64,000 bases of DNA from Symbiodinium natans (GCA_905221605.1 CAJNDS010000768.1:332359-396358); one strand, 5' to 3'; counted from the first letter of the stretch, positions 34,351 through 45,865 are shown. A program made the numbers and translations. The notes: generated from the sequence alone by a model not told the origin.

Positions 34351-35611
34351 TATTCCACGCGGAAATTACTACTACTTCTTGTGGTTCATGCTGAGCTTAG
34401 GGGACCGCGCTCTCCCATCCGAGAAGCAGGGCAGGCACTTGGCATGTCTACTTCTACTTCCCCGCGAAGAGACAAAGGGGGTAGGGTTTAGGGTCTAGTG
34501 TTGCTGTTTGTAAGGATTTGTTCTGCCAAGGGCGGAAGCCTCTGGCTTCTGTTTCCGTCGTTCCTTTGCCCTGCATCCTGCGGCCTTTCCTTGTGAAGCT
34601 CTTCTCGTCCGAACCCAGATTCCAATCCATGATCCATCACCCTAAACCCTTAAACATCCACTTTTCGTAGACAGGCAACCTTCGAAGCACTAGAGCTCCG
34701 TCTTGCACATGGTTACTCCACGAATGAGCCCTGGGGCGCATGAACCAGACTATCATAACACATATTAAGATGACTTTAATTTTCCATATAGATTGTTTTG
34801 AACAGTTTCATGTACCATATTGCAATATCAGTCCCGTCGTCTTTCTTAGCTAGTCCTCCGGGCAGACAATGATCGGGCGCAGCTTGTCGGCCTCTCTCAT
34901 GTTGTCAATCCTGGGTCGCTTGGAGCTGTTGTCTTTGCGCATGCACAGGAGAAGTACATTACCCGGACGAACCGCAAACCCTAAAAACGCTAAACTGACT
35001 TTTCTCAAGCCTATTAACCCTACGTCTCCTTAGCATCGGGTGGCTTTCCTCTTATGTACTTGCTGCAATACTTGTTAGTATCCATGAACCTCCAAAAAAA
35101 GGGACACGGACCAGGCAGAGACCAGCGCAACTAATGTTTGAGCTCTGCTTCTGAAAGTGATGCACCAGGAACTGCACTTTCCGCTGGGCATTCCGCTTCA
35201 GAAACCTCGGGCGCATCCGCTCTTGCAATCTCTGGGTTGAACGAAGCCCAGGTTCTCTTGTTTGCCTTTGAAAAATTCAGGGTTTATACTGGGCTTCCGG
35301 GAGAGCATCTTTGGGACACTTCAACTTAAACGGCCCTCCTGCACGCACATGGCTGTGAGAGCGTGCAGGCCCAGGCGCTGGATGTGGTCCACTGTCAGAG
35401 CAAACTGCTCCTTTCAAGCACCGGCCACTGTGCAAAGCAGAGGTTTACAACCCTAAACCCTAGACCCCCCAAATACCCACAAATGAAGCAACGGAGCCGG
35501 GATCCCTGGTTAGTAGCTGATCCTGCTTGCAAAGGGGTGCAAGCAAGGTCTCCAAAACACTGGCTACAATGCAAAGCGCGTTCGTCTTAAAACAAAACAT
35601 TTTCGCGCGAC

Positions 35612-36427
35612 GTTTCAGATAGGCTCGTCCTCAACCCTTTTGTGTTTTTTTTTTACATCTGGCCTGCTGTGACTCTGCCCGGTAAAGGCAGGGGAAGTAT
35701 GTTCCACATACTTCCTTCTTAGCAGCATGCTTCGCACAACTGCAGGTCTCTGCCTATATACTGCTACGCAATCAGCAACCAACAAACCACCATCATCAGT
35801 TGACTGCAGGCGACGCGCTCTTTCAGCACGCTGTCTCTGTTTCAAAGCTAGTCTCTCAATCCTCTGCATCTCCCTGAATTTTCCAAGTGCGCATGCCCGT
35901 GCAAGTCCTCCTGCTGCTCAACGTCCCTAGCATACTTCACGAAAGGAGGCGCAGCATCTGCGGTTTGCACGTTTGTTGGTGGTGCCGTCACCGAGTGAAG
36001 AGCAAGAAAAGGCTTCCAAGATGTCGGCTTTGTACCCTGCGACATGTCTTCCAATCGAGCCAGGCGGTCATGCAAAGCACTGATAGAAATTCCATCTGCG
36101 CCGACACCTACTGCAGGACGCTCCTCGCACTCACCTCTGCTGACTACCTCAACGCCGTCTCACCGTGGAAGAGCTGACTGTCGCACCACAGTCATGCCCT
36201 GTACATCCAGGCTCAAACAGCAATGATTCAGCGAGGAGTATAGTGACCCTTTGATCTTCGTTTCCGCTGTCAGAAGAACGAACCGAGTCTTCCTGCGTCA
36301 AGTCCGTTGTCAGGCTATGCAAGGCAGCCTGAAGATGAAAGCCAACATCTGAGGAGAGCTTGAACCTTTTGGCCCATCTCACAGCGAAACCAATGCAGGA
36401 GGACAGTTTTCTTTCCGCGGACACCAT
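35612..36427 (-). CDS. Candidate multi-exon gene, unknown product
   Basis: Three same-strand frames follow one another. The first starts at an ATG (36427), reads MVSAERKLSSCIGFAVRWAK and continues to LLAESLLFEPGCTGHDC, before a GTGCGA donor. The second reads DGISISALHDRLARLEDMSQ after GCGCAG and runs to VEQQEDL. The third reads FREMQRIERLALKQRQRAER and ends HKRVEDEPI with TGA. The first junction is phase-compatible. The change between second and third frames needs a short intron or is a frameshift. Codon use is more A/T at third positions than in other candidates and closer to the MULE gene, so a transposon-borne gene is possible. The basic, coiled-coil-like end has no family I recognise. Confidence 0.42.
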
Positions 36428-36465
36428 GGCACAATAACCCTTTTTGCATCGGCACAATAACCCTA
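36428..36465. repeat. Short direct duplication upstream of the 36.4 kb gene start
   Basis: GGCACAATAACCCT occurs twice, about 22 bases apart, immediately upstream of the minus-strand ATG at 36427. Confidence 0.7.
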
Positions 36466-36730
36466 AATTCTAAATCCTAAACCCTACGTTTCGTCGCGAC
36501 CCGGAAGCTAAAGCACCCGAAGCCCTCGCACTGAAGAATGCCCAGCCTAATGAGCCTAACTAAGAACGTCTAAGAATGTCTAAGACATCTACTAAGACGT
36601 CTACACATCTACCCTTGTAAATTAGAACCCTAAACCCTAAACCCTAGAGGCGTCTGAAACCCCAGTGGGGCTCCTCGTCAGTGAGCAGATCGTTCACCTT
36701 GGTCGCCCAGCAACCATCTTTAGGGAAACA

Positions 36731-36807
36731 TAGGGGCCTGAATAGTTAGAATAGGGTTTTCGGAGCCATAAGGGGGAACACTATTCGTAATTATTCCGAC
36801 CCCTATA
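36731..36807. mobile_element. MITE family B copy
   Basis: Ends TAGGGGCCTGAATAGTTAG and, on the other strand, TATAGGGGTCGGAATAATTA, with an inner CCATAAGGGGGAACA. About 77 bp. Confidence 0.7.
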
Positions 36808-36946
36808 TTACCCTTTTTGGGTCGCTTACTTTAAAGGGGGAACCCAGAACTTAAAAAAAAAGGTAAAGGGTACCACTGGGCTGCCAAGTCACATCCCCAC
36901 CTGTGCCGAGTACGTGGGGCCGCACTTGGAACCTCTGCCGGAAGCG

Positions 36947-37010
36947 CCCTAAACCCTAAACCCTAAACCCTAAACCCGAAACCCTAAACCCTAAACCCTA
37001 AACCCTAAAC
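36947..37010 (-). repeat. CCCTAAA telomere-like array
   Basis: About nine units. Confidence 0.9.
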
Positions 37011-37077
37011 GCGCAACTGCTGGGCTGTTCCAAGCTCAGGACCGGGGGTTTGTTTTGTCGGCAAGAGCCCAGAGAGC

Positions 37078-37171
37078 CCAATACCCCCCTAAGTAAGGAA
37101 TATACCTTAAATCACTTAAATCATATTAAGGATCCCCATATTACTTTAAGGTATATTCCTGAGGGTATTGG
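37078..37171. mobile_element. MITE family C, intact copy
   Basis: About 94 bp with ends CCAATACCCCCCTAAGTAAG and CCAATACCCTCAGGAATATA (minus strand) and a TTTAAGGTATATTCC inner arm. The interrupted relative is at 41532-41728. Confidence 0.75.
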
Positions 37172-37866
37172 TCCTTTTTGGGAGGGTTTAGGGCTACCAA
37201 ATCAAACTGCCAACGTCTGGTCTCGGATGGCTTTGCCCTGCTCCGTGGCCTCCTGCCCGTGTAGATCTGGGACCCCGGCACAAAGTTGATATGTGCTCCA
37301 GATAGCTGCACGTCAATGTCCCAGCCTGAATCTAAAACTTCAGACGATTCTAGGCGTCTACAAGGAAAGGCGGGCAAAAGCAAGCCTGGACATGGACCTG
37401 ACTTGCGAACACCAGTGTGGCACAATGGGTGCAGAGTCAGCAGTTGGGCTAAAAGCTCGATGTTCGCAACTTGGACTACTAGTGATCCTCCCACTTCTTG
37501 ATGTCTGTGAGGGTGAGGCTGATCAACGCCCACCCAGGGCCGCGCCGCCCTAAACCCTTTTCTTGTAGCACTGAGCATTCCCACATCATCGTCATATACG
37601 AGCACGGGTATGTATTTTATAAATGGGTGGGGGAGGGGGCGGTTGGAGGTTTGGTCACTCCACTGTTGAAAGAGAATATTCGCCTTCCTTTCTTTTCCCT
37701 GTGCTCTCTGGTACCAGTCTTGAGCTCTGGCTCTGACATCTGTATTTCCACCCAACGTACCCGCACCCGCACGTCCTGAATAGGGGGACCTTACAGGTAC
37801 GCGGTAAACGTAGAGGTAAACGTATGATACACACATGCATGTGTATCTGCATACATTGTCATACAC
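37141..37866 (-). CDS. Long open frame, coding status uncertain
   Basis: At 241 codons this is among the longest non-repetitive frames outside the MULE. The middle reads EVGGSLVVQVANIELLAQLL and later SGWDIDVQLSGAHINFVPGS. The N-terminal part runs into Tyr/Val-rich microsatellite translation and is not credible. The last ten or so codons and the stop lie inside the family C MITE. If real, only about 37180-37700 is ancestral coding sequence. No family recognised. Confidence 0.25.
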   Translation of the reverse strand: MYDNVCRYTCMCVSYVYLYVYRVPVRSPYSGRAGAGTLGGNTDVRARAQDWYQRAQGKERKANILFQQWSDQTSNRPLPHPFIKYIPVLVYDDDVGMLSATRKGFRAARPWVGVDQPHPHRHQEVGGSLVVQVANIELLAQLLTLHPLCHTGVRKSGPCPGLLLPAFPCRRLESSEVLDSGWDIDVQLSGAHINFVPGSQIYTGRRPRSRAKPSETRRWQFDLVALNPPKKDQYPQEYTLK

Positions 37867-37867
37867 C

Positions 37868-37869
37868 TA

Positions 37870-37905
<36 letters not shown>
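37868..37905. repeat. TA microsatellite
   Basis: About 16 TA repeats. Confidence 0.9.
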
Positions 37906-37908
<3 letters not shown>

Positions 37909-38229
37909 TAGTATAATACATATGTTTATTTGTGCCGATTTGGGGGATGCTTTGAGGGCTCGACCTGAGGCACCCCTGATCCGGTGTCTGCCGAGTGGCA
38001 CTCGAATGCCGCGTAGGAGCTTCTGCTGTCAGCGCCGGATGCGATGAGGTGGTGACGACTTTCCCTTGTTACATGGCCACTTCTCTTGGGACGGTTCTGT
38101 TTTGGGGTCTGTCGTAATACCTCCTTTGCAAGTTAGAGAACTGACGAGGTAGTCTCGAATGTGTCCCTCGCTTGGTGCTTGGGGAACAGCTTTACCACAT
38201 TCTCACGTGAAAAACGAGCAAGGAGTTAC

Positions 38230-38875
38230 TTGAAGCTTCGAGTTTTGGGACGGTGGCCGAGCGAAAGTCAACCTGAGCCTTGTGTGGTCGAAGGCCATGG
38301 GTTTTAAGGTTTAGGGTCGTTCTAGGCAGGGGTCGTGTACATAAAGGGCCCTCCGACGCCTGTCCGGACTTGAATGCCACTTGCATCCGGCCCTCTGCTG
38401 GGTACGGGCTGTAGGGGCTACAGCTGGAGATTCGCACGGACATTCTAGGTGCCGGAATTTTCGGAGGATCCTGTCAGGGGAAGACGACAAAGCAGATCTG
38501 GCCTCACCGAGAAAACCTTGGACGCGCCATCGAACCAGCGGTCGACGAACAGCTTGCCCTGCGAAGCTTTCCTCAGCACGGGCATGGGTGGAGTCGACCG
38601 GCTAAAGCCCGAATTCAACAGTTCAGTCAGCTGGACCTAAACCTCATGATCACTAGGTTTTGGGGTGCAGGCCTGTCAGCCCTTCGCATGGTTCTTGGGA
38701 ACCACCAAGTTCATCCAACTCTCATCTCGCCCGAGGTGCCGGAAGCGGGCCCAGCCGGGGCTTCGCAGCAATGCCTCGTGCAAGGCCACGAAGCTCTGTG
38801 GCTGGCCTGGAACAGAAGCGTTTCGCGCAGCTTCTGCACGTGGGGGTGGGATCTTGTGGTGTAGAAGCCAATCAT
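38230..38875 (-). CDS. Candidate multi-exon gene with an apparent frameshift, unknown product
   Basis: Four same-strand pieces look coding. They are 38807-38875 (MIGFYTTRSHPHVQKLRETL LFQ), 38706-38795 (SFVALHEALLRSPGWARFRH then LGRDESWMNL before GTGGTT), 38508-38601 (MPVLRKASQGKLFVDRWFDG then ASKVFS before GTGAGG) and 38230-38298 (MAFDHTRLRLTFARPPSQNS KLQ before GTAACT). The first two are separated by only 11 bases and differ in frame, too short for an intron, so a small indel is likely. The second ends in phase 0, and GGCAAG after TTCGCAG offers a phase-0 start for the third. Strong C/G third positions. No family recognised. Confidence 0.4.
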
Positions 38876-39459
38876 CCGGTGCTGCCGTTTCTTAGGCAGT
38901 GGCCTAGCCCCAAGTGGAACATCCGGAAGCCTAAGCAAACCACAGCGCTTTCTCGGGAGCTCGGCCTAGCTCTCCGCTGAAGCACTGTGCAAAGTCCAGC
39001 AGGCCTGCAAGCGAGGATTGAACGCTTAGGTCTCGAACTTGAACCGACGAGCCCCCCCTGGTTGCTTGAAGCCTGATGTTCACCATCGACCTTCCCTAGG
39101 ACACGGGTTCTGGACAATTTCCAGCTTCGAAACCCGGGCCTGGGGGTGTTAGAGGGACTGGCGATTTAGGCATCCTCTAACTACATGGAGCTACATACTC
39201 TTTGCATATTGGGGTCCTTCTTGTAAGGGAATCTTACCATTTGGGGCTGTCTATTTTAGGGGTCCCCAATTTTCGTAAACGCCCATATCTGGGTATGCCA
39301 GATGCCCGCCTGCCGGGTTGATGACCTCGCCGCCCTCCTCTGCAAGGAGCCGGCGGACGAAGGCCTCGGCACGGGAGATGCACGCGCGGAAGACTTTCTG
39401 GCCTCGAACGGAACGCACGTGCTCTTTCTTGAAAGAGCAACCAAGTAGAAGTTATATAT

Positions 39460-39460
39460 G

Positions 39461-39498
<38 letters not shown>

Positions 39499-39510
39499 TA
39501 TATATATAAA
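39460..39510. repeat. TA microsatellite
   Basis: About 50 bp of TA with one TTCA break. Confidence 0.9.
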
Positions 39511-40313
39511 GTTGTTTATGGTTATAGTTGATTGCTTCTCGTGTGAATGCCCAGCTACGCCGATGAAGACATGCCAAAACAATCCAAGCCGACCTTTCCC
39601 TTGCGATCAACCCCGTCCCTAAGCCCTAAAGTCTGAACCCTTTTGAACCAGGAGCTTGGCGTATGCCTGGAAGTCTGAACCCTAAACCCTAAACCCTAAA
39701 CCCTAAACTGTTAGGGGTGCTTCTGGGGGGGTTTGCGGGGGAAATGCGGTCCCAGCTGCTGCCATGGCCTGCCCACTTCGAAGGGAGGCCACAGCCTGGT
39801 AACCCTCCTGTGATTCAGGGTCTCAGGGAGCACCTTCTCTTCCCTCAAAAAAAAATGCGACGATGTGATAGTATAGTGTAATATAGTAAACTAAGAATCG
39901 ATGTGACCACAGCCTGGCTGGGCCCAAGGCGCTTGGAATCCTTGGCTCCCTCAACTCCAGAAACTGCACTTCTATCGCTGAGCCAACCGAAGCCAGATGT
40001 CTTCCCGCCCCTCCTCCGTCAAAGGCTCGCTCATGCCAACAGTAACATCCTGCCGAAGCAGCGAGACCCGAGACGAATAGGAACCCTGTATCAGCTTTGC
40101 GCTGCAAGTTGAAGATTTCGTCAGGCAGTTCGGGGTCTGCGCTGCAGCTTGAGGATTTCCTGAGGCAGTCTGGAGTTTCGGAGTCTTTGGACAGCGGAAA
40201 CTCGCCCCCAAACCCGAAGCCCTCTATCCCCAAACCCGTTTATCCCTGAAAGCAGAACCTCGGAGATGGACGAGGTGGAGAAAGAAGCATCCTGGGATTC
40301 GCGGGGGTGCAGA

Positions 40314-40432
40314 AACTACTATTTGCTTAAGAACCCTTTTCAAGAAAATATGAAATACCAATCCCCTAAAATTACCCTTATAAGGAAGAATATTATTCAT
40401 TTTTCTTGGGGGGGTCTGAAGCAATTGGTAGG
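40314..40432. mobile_element. MITE family D copy
   Basis: Starts CTACTATTTGCTTAAGAACC and ends CTGAAGCAATTGGTAG, with an inner TTACCCTTATAAGGAAGAAT. Other copies: 41573-41680 (inverted, nested), 63174-63282 and 63456-63576. Confidence 0.7.
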
Positions 40433-40726
40433 AAAGCAGGATTTCGGTTTTTCTTGGGCTCCAGGGCTGCCAGGAACCTAGGAGGTAAGAACATTATCAC
40501 ATTGTCATATTCTTAGATTTGGCTAATGGAGTCATAATTTACTTTATGACTACACTCGTTTACTCTTCATATGATTAGTATGTCATTACGTAGTGTTGTT
40601 AGTGTTTGTGTTATGAAATTGGTGTTATTCGGGAAGAAGGGCGCGCCCAGGCTCCCAAGGTCCGGGAGGCCTGCGCCAAAACTGCGAATCACCGCAAGCC
40701 TTGTTGGGGTTAGGGCTTCTAGGCTG

Positions 40727-40828
40727 GGATGTTCCCCCTGAAACAAACAGTCCTGAACAGGATCTAGTACCCCTATTATCATCCCTCTCAAGGACTGTTA
40801 GTGACTGTTAGTGCAAGGGAGAACATCC
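40727..40828. mobile_element. MITE family A, copy 2
   Basis: GGATGTTCCCCCTGAAACAA at the left and a matching GAGAACATCC at the right. AACAGTCCTGAA and CAAGGACTGTT form the inner arms, with a small local duplication (GTGACTGTTAGTG). About 102 bp. Confidence 0.75.
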
Positions 40829-41174
40829 CAATTTATCGGGTTCAGGGTTTAGGCTTTACAGGGTTTAAGTTTAGGTTTAGGAGGGTGTGACGCCATCTAA
40901 CCCTTAAAGGCAACAACCACGGCGGATCAAGCCATGGCCCCTTCTTCACAGCCCCTGGACCCAAGAGAAACCTAGAATAAGCAGGGTACCCTTTTTGGTT
41001 TTACAAGGGGCTTGGAAGGGACCCTAAACCCTGATGCCCACGAACGCTCCACCGACCTAAGGCCGAGTCCGCATGCTTCGGATGCCCGGCCCTGGGCCTT
41101 TTCAGGCATCCGGGCTTAAGGCTCTGACCCCCAAAGCCCTTTGTCTTCCTGAGGAGGGTTGAGGGTTTAGGGTA

Positions 41175-41215
41175 CCCCTAAACCCTAAACCCTAAACCCT
41201 AAACCCTAAACACCC
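41175..41215 (-). repeat. CCCTAAA telomere-like array
   Basis: About six units. Confidence 0.9.
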
Positions 41216-41531
41216 AACCCTATGCCCCCCCTAACGACCTGAAGGCCCAGCCGCGCTCTTCTTCTCCTGTCCCTGGCTTGGGGGCGCCTCTGTCTCCTGA
41301 TCATCCTGAAGGGGTGGTGGGGCTTCGGGTCTAGGCTCCTTTTTTGCCATCCTGAACCCTAAGCCCTAAAGCCTAAACCCTAAACCCTGAACCCTAGACC
41401 CTAAACCCCTCAGCAGGCTTTCGGGTTCCGAGGGCAGGCAATGCAAGACACACTTCCGACCCATGGGGCTTTTTGGAGCCTTGGAGCCTGAGTTCAGGAC
41501 GTGGCTGATTTTCTGCAGCTCACAGATGAGC

Positions 41532-41728
41532 CCAATACCCCCTTAAAATAAGGGATTCACCTTCAACCATAGTCTACCAACTGCTTAAGAACCCAAAAAC
41601 TATTCTTCCTGATAAGGGTAATATAGTGATTATTATGTTTTATTTTAGTTTCTTGGGGGTTCTCAAGCAAATACTAGTAGTAAGGATCCCTATATAATTT
41701 CAGGTGTATTCCTCAATTCGGGTATTGG
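41532..41728. mobile_element. MITE family C copy interrupted by a family D element
   Basis: The ends CCAATACCCCCTTAAAATAA and GTATTCC...GGGTATTGG match the intact copy at 37078-37171. The centre is displaced by about 108 bp of family D. The right half resumes at TAAGGATCCC, the same point as in the intact copy. Confidence 0.75.
41573..41680 (-). mobile_element. MITE family D copy nested in family C
   Basis: Inverted relative to the 40.3 kb copy: CTACCAACTGCTTAAGAACC at the left, GGTTCTCAAGCAAATACTAG at the right. It is flanked by TAG on both sides, a possible TA or TAG target duplication. Confidence 0.7.
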
Positions 41729-41904
41729 GCTTTCTGGGTCATGGGCTTGTAGTATTATAGGCTTCCGTAAGGAACGGAGGGGGGGTGTGGGATGGCTTTG
41801 TTTGGGCTCTTTCATAATGGCCCCTGCCCTTGCCCGGCTCTGACCTGGACATAATCCCCCCCCCCCTCCAAAAAAAATAAATACTCCCCATGCACTAATA
41901 TATA

Positions 41905-41990
41905 GAAATATATACATATATATATATATATATCAATATATATATATATATGTGTATAAATATATACATATATATATATATATACATTGA
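41905..41990. repeat. TA microsatellite
   Basis: TATACATATATA-type repeats for about 85 bp. Confidence 0.9.
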
Positions 41991-42441
41991 TAATATTGGG
42001 AGTATTTCATATTTGGGGGTAGGGGGTTCTGAACCCTAAACCCTAAGCCGGGACGGGACAAACAAGCAGTCACTGAAGTCCCATACCGCTCCTCAGATCC
42101 AGGGGCCTCATCGTCGCTGACCTCCATTCTTTCTGGCACATGGGTCAGCTGATGGTCCCCTGACCAAATTTTATTGTAGAGAAATGACCCACGCATTGAA
42201 ACTTGAAATTACCTTCTGCCCAGGGACCTGCCGTACACAAGCAGTATTCTCAGCATCGTGCCACTGACGTCAAGCACGGGCGAGCTACAGATCTGCAATA
42301 GCCGATCGTTTTCTATAGAAACCGGACCTGCCCATCCTCAATACCCAACCTGCAACCACAATGCCGCAAAACGACCCAAATTCTGAAACCCTGCAGCCGG
42401 CAAAGCTTTGCAAAGCTCCTTGACCTCTTGACCCCAAGTAC

Positions 42442-42650
42442 CTGCACCGAGTCTGCAGTCTCCGCCCGCTGCCGCGGCTGCTGTTCCGGCGGGAGGAAGC
42501 GCCGCATTGCCTGGATGAGAGCCGAATGGACCGGTGTGCGATGAACGCACACTGCGTGAGCAGTTCGTAGAGGTGCTGTACGCCTGCTTTGGCTGGCTTT
42601 TGGACAAACCTACGCGGGCCGTTGGAGTGAAAGTTCCCGCAGCTGCCAAA
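42442..42650 (-). CDS. Candidate exon with a frame change, unknown product
   Basis: Two overlapping minus-strand frames look coding. One reads FVQKPAKAGVQHLYELLTQ. The other, shifted, reads HSALIQAMRRFLPPEQQPRQ then RAETADSVQ before a GTACTTGG donor at 42441. The switch falls near 42550 with no room for an intron, so an indel is likely. Glutamine- and arginine-rich. No family recognised. Confidence 0.27.
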
Positions 42651-42986
42651 ACCCAGCTTCGGGTATACCATCGCGCAAAACCACAAACTCGATGAGCGCA
42701 TGGCCGCAAGGCACAGCTCGATGCGGAGCAGTCTAATTCACTGACTCAGAAAGCTAACACATCACTAATTAATCGCATTCCCTCATAATGACTATATACT
42801 TGTAATATGCACTGGCCAACGTACAAGTTCAAGTTAATCGGCCTCTATATTACATTCGGATATCTCACAAGCCAAGGTAGTTAGGTCTGTTGGAATGGAT
42901 ATCGGAAGTGCCATCCAAGATCTTTTGGCATGGCTTTGCGAAAGTCGAGCCTGTGCCCATCAGGGTGTCGTAGCCTTATTTCGAAC

Positions 42987-43024
42987 CTAAACCCTAAACC
43001 CTAAACCCTGAACCCTAAACCCTA
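42987..43024 (-). repeat. CCCTAAA telomere-like array
   Basis: About five units with one CCCTGAA. Confidence 0.9.
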
Positions 43025-43135
43025 CTTTTCACTGGCTTGGTGTGATTGGTTATGACACTGTGCCCGCGCACCTGCTCAGAAAGCTCGGCCCATGTCCTGC
43101 GATATAGGGATTCTACGACCCAGGAGCGATTAAGG

Positions 43136-43184
43136 CCCCTAAACCCTAAACCCTAAAAGGCCCTAAATCCTAAACCCTAAACTA
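43136..43184 (-). repeat. CCCTAAA telomere-like array, interrupted
   Basis: Two short runs separated by AGGC. Confidence 0.85.
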
Positions 43185-43349
43185 GGCGCAATGCGGAGTC
43201 CCAAGCGGTAGGCCCGAGGTATGCAGGACGAAGCTTACAGGGATCTGGGTTAAAGATTCCTCCATGGGCACTCGCTAAAGAAGAGGCGTTGCCCCTCAAG
43301 ATGAGCTAACCGTCTAAGACTTGTAGCAACCCCCGCAACGCTCCACCCT

Positions 43350-43645
43350 AAACCTTAAACCCTCAACCTCCACCCTCCACCCTCAACCCTAAACCCTGCC
43401 CCCCCCCCCCCCCCCCCAAAGAAGTCCTGTAGCCCTGGCCGGCGCGGAGCTCACGCGCAAGCGTTTTGGAGGCACTCCGGAGGTCGAGGCTGGGGGACCT
43501 GGGGGCTTGAGGCTTTTCTTTTTCGGGGTGGAGTTTAGGGTTTAGGCAGGGTTTAGGGTTTAGGGTTTGGGGATGTTTGGGGTTTAGGAGGGTTTTCAGG
43601 GTTTGAGGGTTGCTGAGAACCCTAAACCCCAAACCCTAAATTTGC
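43350..43645. repeat. Cluster of opposed telomere-like arrays and a poly-C run
   Basis: CCCTAAA/CCCTCAA/CCCTCCA at 43350-43399, poly-C at 43400-43417, TTTAGGG at 43526-43595, and CCCTAAA again at 43619-43640. Confidence 0.85.
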
Positions 43646-43887
43646 ATCCTGGGGCTTAGGCTGCAGCTGCTTGGCCGACCTTGCAACACAGGGACCGGAA
43701 TTCGGTTCGAGGCGATGCGGCGACAAGAAGTGATGCTGCTGGTTTTCTAACCATCATGCGAAGGTCAGGTGAGAAAGGATTGCGACACATCTTCGGGGGT
43801 TGAATGTTCATGCTTCCCTAAACCCTAAGCCCTAAACCCTCATCAGCACTGGGCCTCAACCCGTCTTTGTCTCCTGAGCCTTGCCGC

Positions 43888-43926
43888 CCTAAACCCTAAA
43901 CCCTAAACCCTAAACCCTATACCCTA
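43888..43926 (-). repeat. CCCTAAA telomere-like array
   Basis: About five units. Confidence 0.9.
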
Positions 43927-44892
43927 GGGGGGCCCTCTGAGCTCGCGTCTTGGGCTGCTGCTTCTCTTGCTGCAGAAGGGCCCTCCTGCGAACGGCGCGC
44001 GCCTCTTACGTCGGGGGGCCTCGAGGTCATTCTTTGGTTCAAGCGAAGGGTATAGGCGCATGCACCTCCCATAACCTCCCGAGCCCCTGTATTCGGTCTC
44101 AGCTTGTGAGTTCAGAGTTTAACGGCCAAGTGCAAGCACTTTCCACACTAGCAAGGGGATTTAGCGTTTAGAGTTTAGGGTTGTCCTGAGGCACAGGTGC
44201 AGGACGGTCGCAGTCTCATCGACGTCTTCGCGCTGGCCAAGCAAAGCCTCCGGCGAAAGGACTTTGGACACACTCTCAAAGGCTCAGCAGAGAAGAATTC
44301 AAGGGAAGCAGCAACTTGAAGATGGGTTGCTGGGCTGTTCTGAATACTTGTATTGACGCGCAACTTATGTGGACTTGCGGTCGATTTGGAATGGCTTAGA
44401 CATGGTCCGGGGTTAGGGTCTGTCGGCGTACGCTTGGGGTTTCGACTCTCCCTGTCGCGTGGGGAAGGCCAGGCACATGCTTCATGCTCCACGCATCGCA
44501 ATGCTGCTATGCTGCACCAACATCTTGACTGCTTTCCAAGCAGCGCGACTGCATGCCAAACCCTAATCCCTCAAACAACCAGCTGGGTTTCGCCAGCTCG
44601 CGTTGCTTCAAGGTGTATCCTTGCGTAGAGTTGCTCCATGCACCCCTTGGCAAGCAAAAACCCAGTTAGCACTTTCCGCTTGCAAGTGTATTCCCGCTAC
44701 GAGTCTAGGTTTATCTCTTTCATAAACCATCATAAGCCCCCACCCCTAGTCAGGTCCAAGCGGCCTCATAGACGAGCTCCAAAGGTCGCTGTGCCTAACA
44801 GAGTGAACAGGCAGACAAGAAAGTCCTGCAGTCCAAAAACCTCGAATTCCTGGCGGGTAGATGTTAGTTGTGCTAGTCCCACATTGCTTCTT

Positions 44893-45008
44893 GGAGGTTC
44901 GTGGGTAGTTCTGAGTAGGGTTCTAAGTAGGGTGGCTACCCTTACAGCTATACTTATGACCTTACTTGTGGTACGTTTAACCCTACTTAGAACTACCCAT
45001 GAAGCTCC
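44893..45008. mobile_element. MITE family E, copy 1
   Basis: About 116 bp with ends GGAGGTTCGTGGGTAGTTCT and, from the other strand, GGAGCTTCATGGGTAGTTCT, and AGTAGGGTT inner arms. Confidence 0.75.
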
Positions 45009-45303
45009 AGGTACTTATGCCTCTGCGGATCTACGGTCGATAGCCCGAACCCTGCACGGACCTCGACCCAGGACAGCTTTGGCAACTCGTCCAGCAGATG
45101 ATGTAGGCTAGGTAGGCGGACACAGCCAGCCACCTCTGATACAGGGGTTGTGCTGGAGATTTAAGTGGAGTTTATACCTAGAACTACAAGTCTGGCTGTT
45201 GACTCAAGCTTGGGGAGCCCCTATTTGCTGTGAGTGAGCACCTCGTCGGTTAGACTACACGCGCCTTGGTGGTGCCATGCAGCCAAGCTCGAAAGGCTCT
45301 TAC

Positions 45304-45482
45304 CATGTGCAGAGATGAGGCCGTGCCCGTGCAGCTCCTGTTTTCACAGCACAAAGTCTGAATTCCCGGCGCAAAGCCACGTAGTCGGAAATGTCGGCAT
45401 CCGTGGCCGCAAGTCCGCCAGCGCTCAACCTTCGGTGGCAAGGGATCTCCATCGAATTGGTTACATGTTCCATCACTCGCAC
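45304..45482 (-). CDS. Candidate exon, unknown product
   Basis: Reads MEIPCHRRLSAGGLAATDAD then ISDYVALRREFRLCAVKTGA and ARARPHLC, ending at a GTAAGAG donor (45298-45303). Good donor and C/G-rich third positions. The upstream limit is unclear, and the ATG at 45452 could be the start or an internal Met. No family recognised. Confidence 0.35.
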
Positions 45483-45865
45483 TGCTCGAGGAAGACAGGA
45501 GTAAGAACAATAATAATAAGAGAATAATAATCAAAATCGTACTCATAATAATAATCAGAATAGTAAGGGCTGCCAAGGATCAAGGCTTTCAAGAAGGAGA
45601 CCATCGTGAGCGGACCTTGGGCCGGTACAGAGAGATCACAGTTCAAGTCTGGCTCGGTGCCTGCCACGCAGCATGACACAGGGGCACCCCTAAACCCTAA
45701 ACCCGAAACCCTAAGCCCGGAACTCTAAACCCTGATTGCTTGGCCGAAGTGCAGATGGAAGCTTGCTGCCGCCCTTCATTGGTGAGGACCGGCTTCGGCT
45801 CCGGCACGATGTCTCGGATGCGCTGGGAAGGTTTCGGATCCGAGAGTTTCGAGTTTCGAGTTTGG

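Larger units (their letters stand above)
39000..42200. other. No gene recognised; MITE-rich
   Basis: Contains MITE copies of families A, C and D, TA microsatellites at 39460-39510 and 41905-41990, and telomere-like arrays at 39679-39709, 41175-41215 and 41350-41410. No convincing frame. Confidence 0.5.
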
